Below are positions 54,432-62,327 of a stretch of 64,000 bases of DNA, one piece after another (the stretch's first letter is position 1; the number at the start of each line of letters is the position of its first letter). Below the pieces are notes generated by a model, which saw nothing but the letters and a program-made list of their open reading frames with translations, searched no databases and was not told where the DNA came from. Source of the DNA: Bradyrhizobium sp. 170 (GTDB lineage Bacteria; Pseudomonadota; Alphaproteobacteria; Rhizobiales; Xanthobacteraceae). The stretch spans positions 6,386,001 to 6,450,000 of the forward strand of contig NZ_CP064703.1 in the NCBI RefSeq assembly GCF_023101085.1, written 5' to 3'. A program made the position numbers and the translations under genes.

Positions 54432-54774
54432 CTTTGTCTCCTCCCTTGGGTTTATTGTGCGAGGGATTATACCGGGACGAAACGTCGATGTCCGGTCAAT
54501 GATGTCGCAAAGCCCTCTGGTTTAGGGCCGGCCGAACGCTCGGACTTGGGCGCACGCCTAGCCCAATTGCCGGCCTGCCATCCGTCCGATCTCCGCGAAG
54601 ACCGCTTCGAACTGCTTTGGGGTTGGCTTACCGCCTTGCGTTGCTGCCGCTTGCGCCGGAATCGTGGCGGGCAGAATGCGATGGGTTAAAACAATGTGGC
54701 TCGATGGCCCACGAATTATCCGTATGATACCGAGCGCCGGATTTTTTAATTCATTTGATTAGGGAGCTTCCGCC
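54432..54774. other. Intergenic stretch without a gene
   Basis: These 343 bases separate the divergent GlcG-like and aldolase genes. No ORF with coding features is seen. An AGGGAG ribosome binding site for the aldolase lies at its right end, and both promoters should be inside, but no clear -35/-10 pair could be chosen. Confidence 0.5.
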
Positions 54775-55554
54775 TTGACCTCCGCAAAACCTGCGCCGCT
54801 CAACCGTCTGCGACAGCTATGGCGGGAGGGACGCCCGACCTTCGGCGCGATCGCGACCATTCCCTCGATCCAGACGGTGCAGATCATGGCGCGTTCGGGG
54901 ATCGACTGGATCCTTGTCGACCTCGAACACGGCCCGATCGATCTCGGTTCGGCGCATGCGATGATCATGGCGACGTCAGGCACGCCGTGCGTGCCGTGGG
55001 TGCGGATCGCCGCCAACGAGCCATGGCTTGCGAAGGCGCCGATGGACATCGGCGCGCTCGGAATAAACTTTCCGATGATCTGCAGCCGCGCGGATGCCGA
55101 GAAAGCCGTGCGCAGCGTGCGCTATCCGCCGAAGGGCGACCGGCTGTGGGGGCCGTTCCACGCGCCGTTCCGCTGGGGCGTATCGATGACGGAATACATG
55201 GCGACCGCGGATGACGACATGATCTGCATAGTCACCATCGAGCATGTCGAGGCGGTCGAGCGCATCGACGAGATCATGGCGACACCAGGCATCGACCTCG
55301 CGGTGATCGGCCCCGGCGACCTTGCGACCTCCATCAACAGGCGCGGCCTGCCCGACGATCCCGAAGTGCTGGAGCTGATGGCCCGCGCCGAGGCCGGCAT
55401 CCTGAAAAGCGGGGTGCCGATCGGCGGCGTGGCACGCACGGCCGAGCAGGCCAACCGGATGATCGAGCGCGGCTATGTGGCGCTGGCGCTCGGCTTCGAC
55501 TGGTCGCTGTTCCAGCGCGGCATCGCGGCCAGCTTTGAGGGGATCAAGCGATAG
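54775..55554 (+). CDS. HpcH/HpaI family aldolase
   Basis: A 259-residue TIM-barrel class II aldolase of the HpcH/HpaI family, which cleaves 4-hydroxy-2-oxo acids such as those from aromatic degradation into pyruvate and an aldehyde. Markers are WILVDLEHGPID (about 44-55), PWVRIAANEP, GALGINFPMICSRADAE with the metal-site region, and LAVIGPGDLATS near residues 179-190. The start is a TTG at 54775 preceded by AGGGAG. A probable terminator lies at 55693-55724. Confidence 0.92.
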   Translation: MTSAKPAPLNRLRQLWREGRPTFGAIATIPSIQTVQIMARSGIDWILVDLEHGPIDLGSAHAMIMATSGTPCVPWVRIAANEPWLAKAPMDIGALGINFPMICSRADAEKAVRSVRYPPKGDRLWGPFHAPFRWGVSMTEYMATADDDMICIVTIEHVEAVERIDEIMATPGIDLAVIGPGDLATSINRRGLPDDPEVLELMARAEAGILKSGVPIGGVARTAEQANRMIERGYVALALGFDWSLFQRGIAASFEGIKR

Positions 55555-55692
55555 GTGCCGAGACGGCGGCAAGCCCTTCAAGGCCCTTGCGGTTTACGTC
55601 GCCTCGGGGGGGGGCGCCGCCGGGCTTACCGGGCGATCCCGGATACGAACCTTCTGGCGTCAAAACGCCTTGTTCGTGCTAGATGAGGTGAT

Positions 55693-55724
55693 GGCAGGCA
55701 GCTTGGGCGGCCTGCCGGCTTTTT
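55693..55724 (+). terminator. Probable rho-independent terminator after the aldolase gene
   Basis: GGCAGGC (55693-55699) and GCCTGCC (55710-55716) pair around a 10-base loop and GGCTTTTT follows. The distance of about 140 bases from the stop codon lowers confidence. Confidence 0.55.
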
Positions 55725-55756
55725 GATTGATCCATTGCGGAAACCCCGGCGGAGCG

Positions 55757-56536
55757 ATGCGCGGAACGGTTCGAAAAATCACACTACCGCGCCGCCTGGT
55801 CGCCGACCTCATGCACGCGTCGCTCCGCGTGCCCTTTGTTTCGCTCGCGCGTCCGCTTCATATCCGCGCCCTCCAGGAAGCCCGCGCGCAGGCCGCCGAG
55901 CGGCCGGGCTGGGCCGCGATCTTCGTCAAGGCATTCGCGCTGGTGGCGAAGGAAGAGCCGGTGCTGCGCACCCTCTACGTCAAATGGCCGATGCCCGCCT
56001 TTTACGAACTGCCCCGCAGCGTCGCGATGGTGGCAATCGCCAGGGTCGAGGACGGCCAGGATTGCGTACTGCCGCAAAAGGTCGCTGCACCGGATGAAAT
56101 GCCGCTTGCCGAGGTCGATGCCATGATCCGGCACGCCAAGGAGGCGCCGATCGACGAGGTGCCGGCGTTCCGGAAGATTTTGCGGACCACCCGGCTGCCG
56201 CTGCCGCTACGCCGCCTGTTCTGGGCGATCGGGCTGAATTTCGGCCGCCAGCGGGCCAATTATTTCGGCAGTTTTGGCGTGACCTCGGTGGCCGCCTATG
56301 GCACCGGCCAGCTCCACGCCATCAGCCCCGGGCCGTTTGTCGTGAGCTATGGGGTGGAAAAGCCTGACCAGACCATTGATGTCGTGCTGCGCTGGGATCA
56401 CCGGATTACCGACGCCGCCCCGATGGCCAGGGCGCTAAACCGGCTGGAACAGGTGCTGAACGGTGAAATTGCCGCCGAATTGCGGGCAAACCGGCAGCAA
56501 AGCGAGCCCAAACCGGTCCGGGCCGTCGCGACCTGA
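55757..56536 (+). CDS. 2-oxo acid dehydrogenase E2-like catalytic-fold protein
   Basis: A 259-residue protein resembling the catalytic domain of 2-oxo acid dehydrogenase acyltransferases, without lipoyl or peripheral-binding domains. RWDHRITDAAPMARALNRLE near the C-terminus corresponds to the active-site DHRxxDG motif; the Gly is replaced by Ala. YGTGQLHAISPGPFVVSYG precedes it. Stand-alone proteins of this kind occur in Bradyrhizobium and actinobacteria, of unknown substrate. The ATG at 55757 is preferred over a TTG ten codons upstream; it follows GGAG closely. Confidence 0.8.
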   Translation: MRGTVRKITLPRRLVADLMHASLRVPFVSLARPLHIRALQEARAQAAERPGWAAIFVKAFALVAKEEPVLRTLYVKWPMPAFYELPRSVAMVAIARVEDGQDCVLPQKVAAPDEMPLAEVDAMIRHAKEAPIDEVPAFRKILRTTRLPLPLRRLFWAIGLNFGRQRANYFGSFGVTSVAAYGTGQLHAISPGPFVVSYGVEKPDQTIDVVLRWDHRITDAAPMARALNRLEQVLNGEIAAELRANRQQSEPKPVRAVAT

Positions 56537-56573
56537 CCGGGGCCGATTTGGCCCGGAAACTGGGCCGTTTTCG

Positions 56574-56602
56574 TTGACAGAACGGCGGTTTCTCCCTAAG
56601 AA
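56574..56602 (+). promoter_or_regulatory. Predicted rpsD promoter
   Basis: A perfect -35 box TTGACA (56574-56579) is followed after 17 bases by TAAGAA (56597-56602), a weak -10 box. It lies about 150 bases before the rpsD start, leaving a structured leader. Confidence 0.55.
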
Positions 56603-56612
56603 CCCGCTTGCT

Positions 56613-56634
56613 CGCGGGCCGATTTCGGCCCGCG
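56613..56634 (+). promoter_or_regulatory. Perfect hairpin in the rpsD leader
   Basis: CGCGGGCCG, loop ATTT and CGGCCCGCG form a 9-base-pair stem near the start of the predicted transcript. No T tract follows, so it is more likely an RNA structure element than a terminator. Confidence 0.5.
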
Positions 56635-56752
56635 TTGCGTTTCGCGACCCGTGGTCTTCCCCGAGCTTTCGAGGCGGACCTGTCGGCCCCGGCCATGCCG
56701 GTGCACAGGAGGGCGCGTTTCCTCAATACTCAAACCTAATGCAGAGGACGCG

Positions 56753-57370
56753 ATGACAAAGCGCAGTGAGGCGAAATACAAGATCGATCGCCGTATGGGC
56801 CAGAATATCTGGGGCCGCCCGAAGAGCCCCGTGAACCGCCGTGAATACGGTCCCGGCCAGCACGGCCAGCGCCGCAAGGGCAAGCTGTCCGACTTCGGCG
56901 TGCAGCTCCGCGCCAAGCAGAAGCTCAAGGGCTACTACGCCAACATTTCCGAGCGCCAGTTCCACGGCATCTATGTCGAGGCCGGCCGGATGAAAGGCGA
57001 CACCGGTGAAAACCTGATCGGCCTCCTGGAGCGCCGCCTCGACACCGTGGTCTATCGCGCCAAGTTCGTGGCGACGATGTTCGCCGCGCGCCAGTTCATC
57101 AACCATGGCCACATCAAGGTGAACGGCCGCCGCGTCAACATTTCGAGCTACAAGCTCAAGCCCGGCGACCTCATCGAGATCAAGGAATCCTCCAAGCAGC
57201 TCACCCCGGTTCTGGAAGCAAGCCAGCTCGGCGAGCGCGACGTGCCCGACTTCATCGAAGCCGATCACGGCAAGATGACTGCAAAATTCACCCGCATCCC
57301 CGCGCTGTCGGACGTGCCGTTCGCGGTGCAGATGGAGCCGCATCTGATCGTCGAATTCTATTCGCGCTGA
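56753..57370 (+). CDS. rpsD: 30S ribosomal protein S4
   Basis: A 205-residue S4 protein, which binds 16S rRNA early in assembly of the small subunit. The N-terminal part has [20 protein letters not shown] and [15 protein letters not shown]; the S4 RNA-binding domain follows (about residues 94-155, [12 protein letters not shown] to [17 protein letters not shown]). The ATG at 56753 begins the conserved [14 protein letters not shown]; a longer frame reaches into the leader. Promoter, leader hairpin and terminator flank it, so it seems to be its own transcription unit. Confidence 0.97.
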   Translation: MTKRSEAKYKIDRRMGQNIWGRPKSPVNRREYGPGQHGQRRKGKLSDFGVQLRAKQKLKGYYANISERQFHGIYVEAGRMKGDTGENLIGLLERRLDTVVYRAKFVATMFAARQFINHGHIKVNGRRVNISSYKLKPGDLIEIKESSKQLTPVLEASQLGERDVPDFIEADHGKMTAKFTRIPALSDVPFAVQMEPHLIVEFYSR

Positions 57371-57394
57371 TCGGTTTTCAGTTCCGAGATATCA

Positions 57395-57424
57395 AAGGCC
57401 CCGGTTTTTCCGGGGCCTTTTTGT
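57395..57424 (+). terminator. Rho-independent terminator of rpsD
   Basis: AAGGCCCCGG, loop TTTTT and CCGGGGCC form a strong stem followed by TTTTTTG. It starts 25 bases after the rpsD stop. Confidence 0.93.
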
Positions 57425-57453
57425 TTATGGCTGGTTCGGGTTACAATCGCCTG

Positions 57454-57669
57454 ATGTCGCAGACGACCGACAAACCGACCCGCGTCATGCCTTCGGCCGC
57501 ACCGACCGAAGCCGAACTTGCTGCCTGGGCTGACCTCCCCCGGGACGAGCAGGTCCGCCGCTATCAAGAGATGTTCAAGCATCCCGATTGCAACACCTTC
57601 ACCACAGACACGCCCGACGAGATCCTGGCCGCTGCCCGAAAGCGAGTAGCTGCTCGACGCCATGGCTGA
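57454..57669 (+). CDS. Small protein, possible antitoxin remnant
   Basis: A 71-residue protein, acidic in the middle and ending DEILAAARKRVAARRHG. The pattern (a 70-80-residue soluble protein whose end overlaps an ORF beginning MAEYRLT, the usual start of RelE/ParE toxins) is that of an antitoxin gene. There is no clear ribosome binding site; a promoter-like TTGTTT, 15 bases, TACAAT ends 6 bases before the ATG, so a leaderless transcript is possible. An alternative start at 57427 lies in the terminator tail. Family assignment is inference. Confidence 0.55.
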   Translation: MSQTTDKPTRVMPSAAPTEAELAAWADLPRDEQVRRYQEMFKHPDCNTFTTDTPDEILAAARKRVAARRHG

Positions 57670-57883
57670 GTACAGGCTTACGCAGATGATCAAGATTTCA
57701 AACTTCGATGCTGCAGATTGTCTCAGGAGTCCGCAGGCGATGGCCGACTGCCTTTCGGAGGCGCTGGCGACGGACGATCCCGAATTCATCTGCGATGCGC
57801 TTGATACGATCGCGCGGGCCGAGGGTATGACGCAGATCGCGGGCTTAGGCTCGTTGCCGAACCCATTGACGAAAACAAGGTAG
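57662..57883 (+). pseudogene. Truncated addiction-module antidote (HigA-like), fused to a toxin-type start
   Basis: A 73-residue frame. It begins MAEYRLTQ, typical of RelE/ParE toxins, but from residue 9 the sequence is that of a HigA-like addiction-module antidote: FDAADCLRSPQAMADCLSEA and DALDTIARAEGMTQIA. In intact antidotes a helix-turn-helix of about 35 residues follows; here it stops in an unrelated GLGSLPNPLTKTR. So the frame appears to be a deletion fusion of two modules, without a working DNA-binding region. A second start at 57686 would give only the antidote part. Confidence 0.6.
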
Positions 57884-57944
57884 CTTAAACGGCGCGCTGA
57901 TTGTCGGCCATAACCATAACAATGTGAGCGAGAGAGAATCCTCC

Positions 57945-59012
57945 ATGCACTACACCCCTGCCCCGCGCGATCCCAAGGCTGACCCCATCCGCATCAACCT
58001 GCTGTCTGATACGCAGACGCGCCCCACACAAGCGATGCGCGAAGCGATGGCGCGGGCCGAGGTTGGCGACGAACAGATCGGCGACGATCCGACGGTGAAC
58101 TTGCTGTGCGAACGTGTTGCTGACCTGCTCGGCAAGGAAGCGGCCGTGTTCATGCCGTCGGGCACCATGTGCAACGTCGCGGCTACGCTCTCCCATTGCC
58201 GGCCGGGGGACGAAATTCTCGCCCATGCCAGCGCGCATATCATTGCGCGCGAAGGCGGCGCGCATGCGGCCCTTGGCGGATTCCAGATCACGCCGCTGCC
58301 GGGCGACGACGGGCAATTCGCGCCGGAGACATTCCGCGCCGCGCTGCACCCGCGCTCGCGCTACCAGCCGCCGCAGACCGTCGTCAGCGTCGAGCAGACC
58401 GCCAATATCGGTGGTGGCACGATCTGGAAGAAAGCGGCACTTGATGAGGTGGTAAAGATCGCCAAGGCGCACGGGCTCATCACCCATATGGACGGCGCGC
58501 GGCTGCTGAATGCCTGCATAGCTACCGGGATATCGGCGCGCGATATGGCCGCGGGCTGGGATTCCGCATGGATCGATTTCTCAAAAGGCCTCGGCGCGCC
58601 GATCGGCGGCGTGATTGCGGGTTCGCGCGCCTTCATCGATGACGTCTGGCGCTGGAAACAGCGGCTCGGCGGGTCGATGCGGCAAGCCGGCATTGCTGCA
58701 GCCGCTTGCGTCTACGCGCTTGACCATCACGTCGACCGCCTCGCCGACGATCACGCCAATGCGCGTGCGCTGGCGCGCGGGCTGTCGCAGATCAACGGCA
58801 TCGAGGTGCAGCAACCCGAGACCAATCTGGTGTTCTTCAAGCCTGACGGCGCCGGCGTCGCCGGCGACAAAATGGTCGAGGCCTTGCGCAAGCGCGGCGT
58901 TCTGCTCGCGATGATGGACGGCCGCATTCGCGCCTGCACCCATCTCGACGTCAGCGCTGCGATGATCGAGGAGACGGTCGGCATCGTGCGCGAGATCGCA
59001 CGCGGGGCGTGA
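57945..59012 (+). CDS. Low-specificity L-threonine aldolase family protein
   Basis: A 355-residue PLP-dependent enzyme that cleaves threonine and related beta-hydroxy amino acids to glycine and an aldehyde. The Schiff-base lysine is Lys214 in WIDFSKGLGAPIGG; DTQTRPTQAMREAM near the N-terminus and MDGARLLNAC (the PLP-binding Asp) fit the family. The ATG at 57945 is preferred to a GTG seven codons upstream because GAGAGAGAA precedes it. It converges with the NdvC-like gene, six bases apart. Confidence 0.93.
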   Translation: MHYTPAPRDPKADPIRINLLSDTQTRPTQAMREAMARAEVGDEQIGDDPTVNLLCERVADLLGKEAAVFMPSGTMCNVAATLSHCRPGDEILAHASAHIIAREGGAHAALGGFQITPLPGDDGQFAPETFRAALHPRSRYQPPQTVVSVEQTANIGGGTIWKKAALDEVVKIAKAHGLITHMDGARLLNACIATGISARDMAAGWDSAWIDFSKGLGAPIGGVIAGSRAFIDDVWRWKQRLGGSMRQAGIAAAACVYALDHHVDRLADDHANARALARGLSQINGIEVQQPETNLVFFKPDGAGVAGDKMVEALRKRGVLLAMMDGRIRACTHLDVSAAMIEETVGIVREIARGA

Positions 59013-59018
59013 GCGAAC

Positions 59019-60587
59019 TCAGGCAACAGCAGCAGTGCGCGCCCGCCACAGCGCACTGCCGAGCAGGACATACACTGCCGCGGTCCACATCGCCTGCCAG
59101 TTCTCGAACCCTTCGTTGAAGACGACATAGACCGCCGCCATGGCGAACAGCCCGGCGAACACGGCCTCGGACAGCGGCCGCTCGCCGGATTTCGAACCGT
59201 TGAGGAATGCCAGCGTCCAGAACGGCACCACGGCCATGGTCAGGGCAGCGAAGGGGAAATCGCGCCAGCGCGCGTCGAATATCAGGCTGAGCGCGGTTTG
59301 CGCGGCAATGAGCGTCGTCACGATCAGCGTGACGCCCAGCATGTTGGCCATGAAGAACGGGGTCAGGCCCTTGGGCGGCCCCAACACTTCAAGAAACGAC
59401 GGAAGGCCGCGCCCCGACATCAATGCATAGGTGGACAGCAGCGGCGCGGTCACTGCCGCCGCCAGCAAAAAGCCCTGAACCAGCCAACCGCCGAGCCCGT
59501 AGCTTTCGTGAAGCATCTTGTCGGCGCTCACGCCCAGCAGGATTCCGCTGGCAGACGCTGATACGGCGACCGCGAGCCACGATGCCAATGGCGTCGGCGC
59601 CGGCCGGCGCTTCAGCGTGACCATGGCTACGGCGAATACGCCGATGCAAAGAAGCAGCCCGCTTCCCATCTGCAGCTTCCAGAACGGATAGTTGCTGATG
59701 GCCACCCCGGCCGGATATTTCAGCTTGCGTTCGATCCCGTCGAACAATCCCCAATAGCCGCCCACCGTTCCTTCCCAACGGCGCTTCCACGGCTCGTCAT
59801 AGGCCTCGAAAAAATTGACGCGAAAATTGTCCTGTCTCGCCCGCTCGAGAATTTGGGAAATGAAACGCGCCTGGTTGACGCGCGAAGCCAGCGCGCCGTC
59901 GCGCATCCGCCCATGGCTGGGCCAACCGGTCTCGCCGATCAGGATCTCCTTGCCGGGAAAGGCTGCCACCACCTGCTTGCGAATGCCGTCGACATGCGCG
60001 GCCGCATCCTCGGCGCGCGGCGGAACGTCCTCCCAATAAGGCAGGAAATGGGCGGTGACGAAATCGACGTCCTCGCCGACTTCGCGGTAACGCATCCAGA
60101 ATTCCCAAACGTCGGCATAGGTCACCGGAACGTCCACGCGCGGCTTGACCGAACGGATAGTGTCCCGAAGATCGCCCACGGTCATATCGCCGCGCAGCAG
60201 TACTTCGCTGCCGACGATGATCGCCGCGACCGTGCCGGGATGATCCTTCACCAGCGAGACCGCGGTGTTGATCAGGAGCGCGTTCTTTGCGCGATCACGC
60301 CCGATCCAGACGCCGAGCAGAACCTTCAATCCGACCCTGGACGCAAGCTCGGGCACCTTGTCGAGCCCGTTGTCGATGGAATAGGTGCGGATGCATTTGG
60401 AGACCTTGGCAAGTTCGCGTAAGTCCTCCGCGATCTGCTCCGGGCTGACGATCAGCGTCGGATCATGCGGCGTCTGATCGCCCCTGAACGGCGCGTAGGA
60501 AACGCACTCCAGCTTCGCCGCGTCATCGATCGGCGCGCGCGTCAGCGCCACCGGTGTGGCCAGCCACCACCACACCGCGGCAACCAT
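59019..60587 (-). CDS. ndvC: NdvC-like beta-(1-6) glucan synthase (GH17-type membrane protein)
   Basis: A 522-residue protein. An N-terminal hydrophobic anchor is followed by a glycoside hydrolase family 17-like domain (about 25-310) with the two catalytic glutamates Glu128 (VGSEVLL) and Glu219 (IGETGWPSHG). About eight hydrophobic segments follow (about 318-515). This layout fits NdvC of Bradyrhizobium, needed for beta-1,6 linkages in the periplasmic cyclic beta-(1-3),(1-6)-glucans that help in low-osmolarity growth and nodulation. No ATG, GTG or TTG lies between the upstream in-frame stop and 60587, yet the hydrophobic stretch continues upstream; see findings. Confidence 0.85.
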   Translation of the reverse strand: MVAAVWWWLATPVALTRAPIDDAAKLECVSYAPFRGDQTPHDPTLIVSPEQIAEDLRELAKVSKCIRTYSIDNGLDKVPELASRVGLKVLLGVWIGRDRAKNALLINTAVSLVKDHPGTVAAIIVGSEVLLRGDMTVGDLRDTIRSVKPRVDVPVTYADVWEFWMRYREVGEDVDFVTAHFLPYWEDVPPRAEDAAAHVDGIRKQVVAAFPGKEILIGETGWPSHGRMRDGALASRVNQARFISQILERARQDNFRVNFFEAYDEPWKRRWEGTVGGYWGLFDGIERKLKYPAGVAISNYPFWKLQMGSGLLLCIGVFAVAMVTLKRRPAPTPLASWLAVAVSASASGILLGVSADKMLHESYGLGGWLVQGFLLAAAVTAPLLSTYALMSGRGLPSFLEVLGPPKGLTPFFMANMLGVTLIVTTLIAAQTALSLIFDARWRDFPFAALTMAVVPFWTLAFLNGSKSGERPLSEAVFAGLFAMAAVYVVFNEGFENWQAMWTAAVYVLLGSALWRARTAAVA

Positions 60588-60820
60588 GCCCAGCGATACG
60601 AAGAAAAGCGCCAGCGGCGTGCGAAAGCCGATCGTCCTGCTCCCAAATCGGTGAATATATCCGCCTGTTTAGCGGCGCGCGGCAGCCCTGTCGACCCGCC
60701 GATATAGCCGGGCACAATTGCACCGAGACACGGAAGCGGTGATATTGGGCTTGCTTCAAACAAGAAGCATCAAGAGTAAGCCTTGTTTTTCTCAAAATGG
60801 ATCCCGGTGCGGCGAGTGAA

Positions 60821-62305
60821 ATGATGCCATTCAAGAGATTTTCAAGGCGGCAATTCGGCAGGATTGCGGGCTGGTCGGCGCTTGGCATGTCGATGCTGTC
60901 AGCCGGATCCGGACGGGCCCAATCGGACGCGGACAGCGAAACACGAAATCGAACCACCTCTTCCGGTTTTCCGAGCGGTTTTCTATGGGGTACGGCGACC
61001 TCGGCCTATCAGATCGAGGGGGCCGTGAACGAGGACGGCCGCGGTCCGTCGATCTGGGACCGCTTCGCCCACACGCGTGGCACCATCTCCGACAACAGCA
61101 ATGGCGATACCGCGACCGACCATTATCATCTGTACAAGGAAGACATCCAGTTGATGAAGGCGCTCGGCGCAAAGGCCTATCGATTCTCGATTGCATGGCC
61201 GCGCGTCTTCCCGGACGGAGCCGGCGCGCCAAATCCAAAAGGCCTCGATTTCTATAACCGCCTTGTCGACGAGTTGTTGGCCAACGGCATCGCGCCGTTT
61301 GCGACGCTGTACCATTGGGACCTGCCGCAGGCGCTGCAGGATCGCTTCGGCGGCTGGACCTCGCGCGACACGTCCAAGGCATTTGCGGATTACGCAGGCC
61401 ATGTCGCGGCGCGTCTGAGCGATCGCGTGACGAATTTCTTCACAATCAACGAATGCTCCCGGCTCGTTCATCTCGGCCACGGCATGGGCGCCGATGCGCC
61501 GGGCCTCAAACTATCCGAATCAGGATTGAAGCAGGTCCGTCATCACGTCGCGCTGGGCCACGGCCTTTCGGTTCAGGCGATCCGCGCCCATGGGCGTGCC
61601 GGAACGAGAGTCGGCCCGGCGGAAAATGCCGTGAGCTGCATCCCTGCCATCGAAACATCAGCCAATATCCGCGCCGCCGAGATGGCGACGCGCGAGCTCA
61701 ACGCCGGCTATTTGACTGTGATGATGGAGGGAAAATATACCGATGCCTACCTGGCGCAGGCCGGCCATGACGCGCCGAAATTCACGCCTGAGGATTTGCG
61801 CGTCATTTCGACTCCGATCGATTTCGTCGGACTGAATGTGTACATGCCCGACCATTATGTCGTGGCCGCCGACAACGAACGCGGCTTCACGCTGGCGCCG
61901 TTTCCGGCCTCGTTTCCGCACATGAAAGCGAGCTGGCTCAGGCCCGGCCCCGAGGCGATGTACTGGGTGCCGCGCCACGTGGCAAAGCTGTGGAACGTGA
62001 AGTCGATCTACATCACCGAGAACGGAACGTCGGGAAGCGACCAGCCGGCCGCGGACGGGACTATCTACGACGTCGATCGCATCATGTACCTGCGCAATTA
62101 TTTGACGCAGTTGCGGCGCGCGACGTCCGAGGGGGTGCCCGTGCTTGGATACTTCCTGTGGAGCCTGATGGACAATTTCGAATGGTCGGACGGATATGAA
62201 CAGCGCTTCGGCCTCTACCATGTCGACTTCGAGACCAAGCGCCGGACGCCCAAGCTGAGCGCTTCATTCTATCGCGAGACGATCGCGCGAAACGCGGTGG
62301 CGTAG
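60821..62305 (+). CDS. Tat-exported GH1 family beta-glucosidase
   Basis: A 494-residue glycoside hydrolase of family 1. The N-terminus has a twin-arginine signal (SRRQFGRIAG) and a hydrophobic stretch ending before residue 34, so it should be exported folded. The catalytic nucleophile is Glu400 (YITENGTS). The acid/base Glu211 sits in TINEC, where the usual motif is NEP; Pro is replaced by Cys. GFLWGTATSAYQIEGA is the conserved N-terminal motif. The ATG at 60821 gives the best Tat signal; an ATG at 60797 is also open. It diverges from the NdvC-like glucan synthase, suggesting beta-glucan turnover. Confidence 0.92.
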   Translation: MMPFKRFSRRQFGRIAGWSALGMSMLSAGSGRAQSDADSETRNRTTSSGFPSGFLWGTATSAYQIEGAVNEDGRGPSIWDRFAHTRGTISDNSNGDTATDHYHLYKEDIQLMKALGAKAYRFSIAWPRVFPDGAGAPNPKGLDFYNRLVDELLANGIAPFATLYHWDLPQALQDRFGGWTSRDTSKAFADYAGHVAARLSDRVTNFFTINECSRLVHLGHGMGADAPGLKLSESGLKQVRHHVALGHGLSVQAIRAHGRAGTRVGPAENAVSCIPAIETSANIRAAEMATRELNAGYLTVMMEGKYTDAYLAQAGHDAPKFTPEDLRVISTPIDFVGLNVYMPDHYVVAADNERGFTLAPFPASFPHMKASWLRPGPEAMYWVPRHVAKLWNVKSIYITENGTSGSDQPAADGTIYDVDRIMYLRNYLTQLRRATSEGVPVLGYFLWSLMDNFEWSDGYEQRFGLYHVDFETKRRTPKLSASFYRETIARNAVA

Positions 62306-62327
62306 TCAGGCGATCGTCAATCCTTTA

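Noticed and set aside
54571..54689. Possible transposase start (HPSDLREDRFELL)
   Set aside because: The likeness to IS transposase N-termini covers about ten residues only and is followed by unrelated sequence; no inverted repeats were found.
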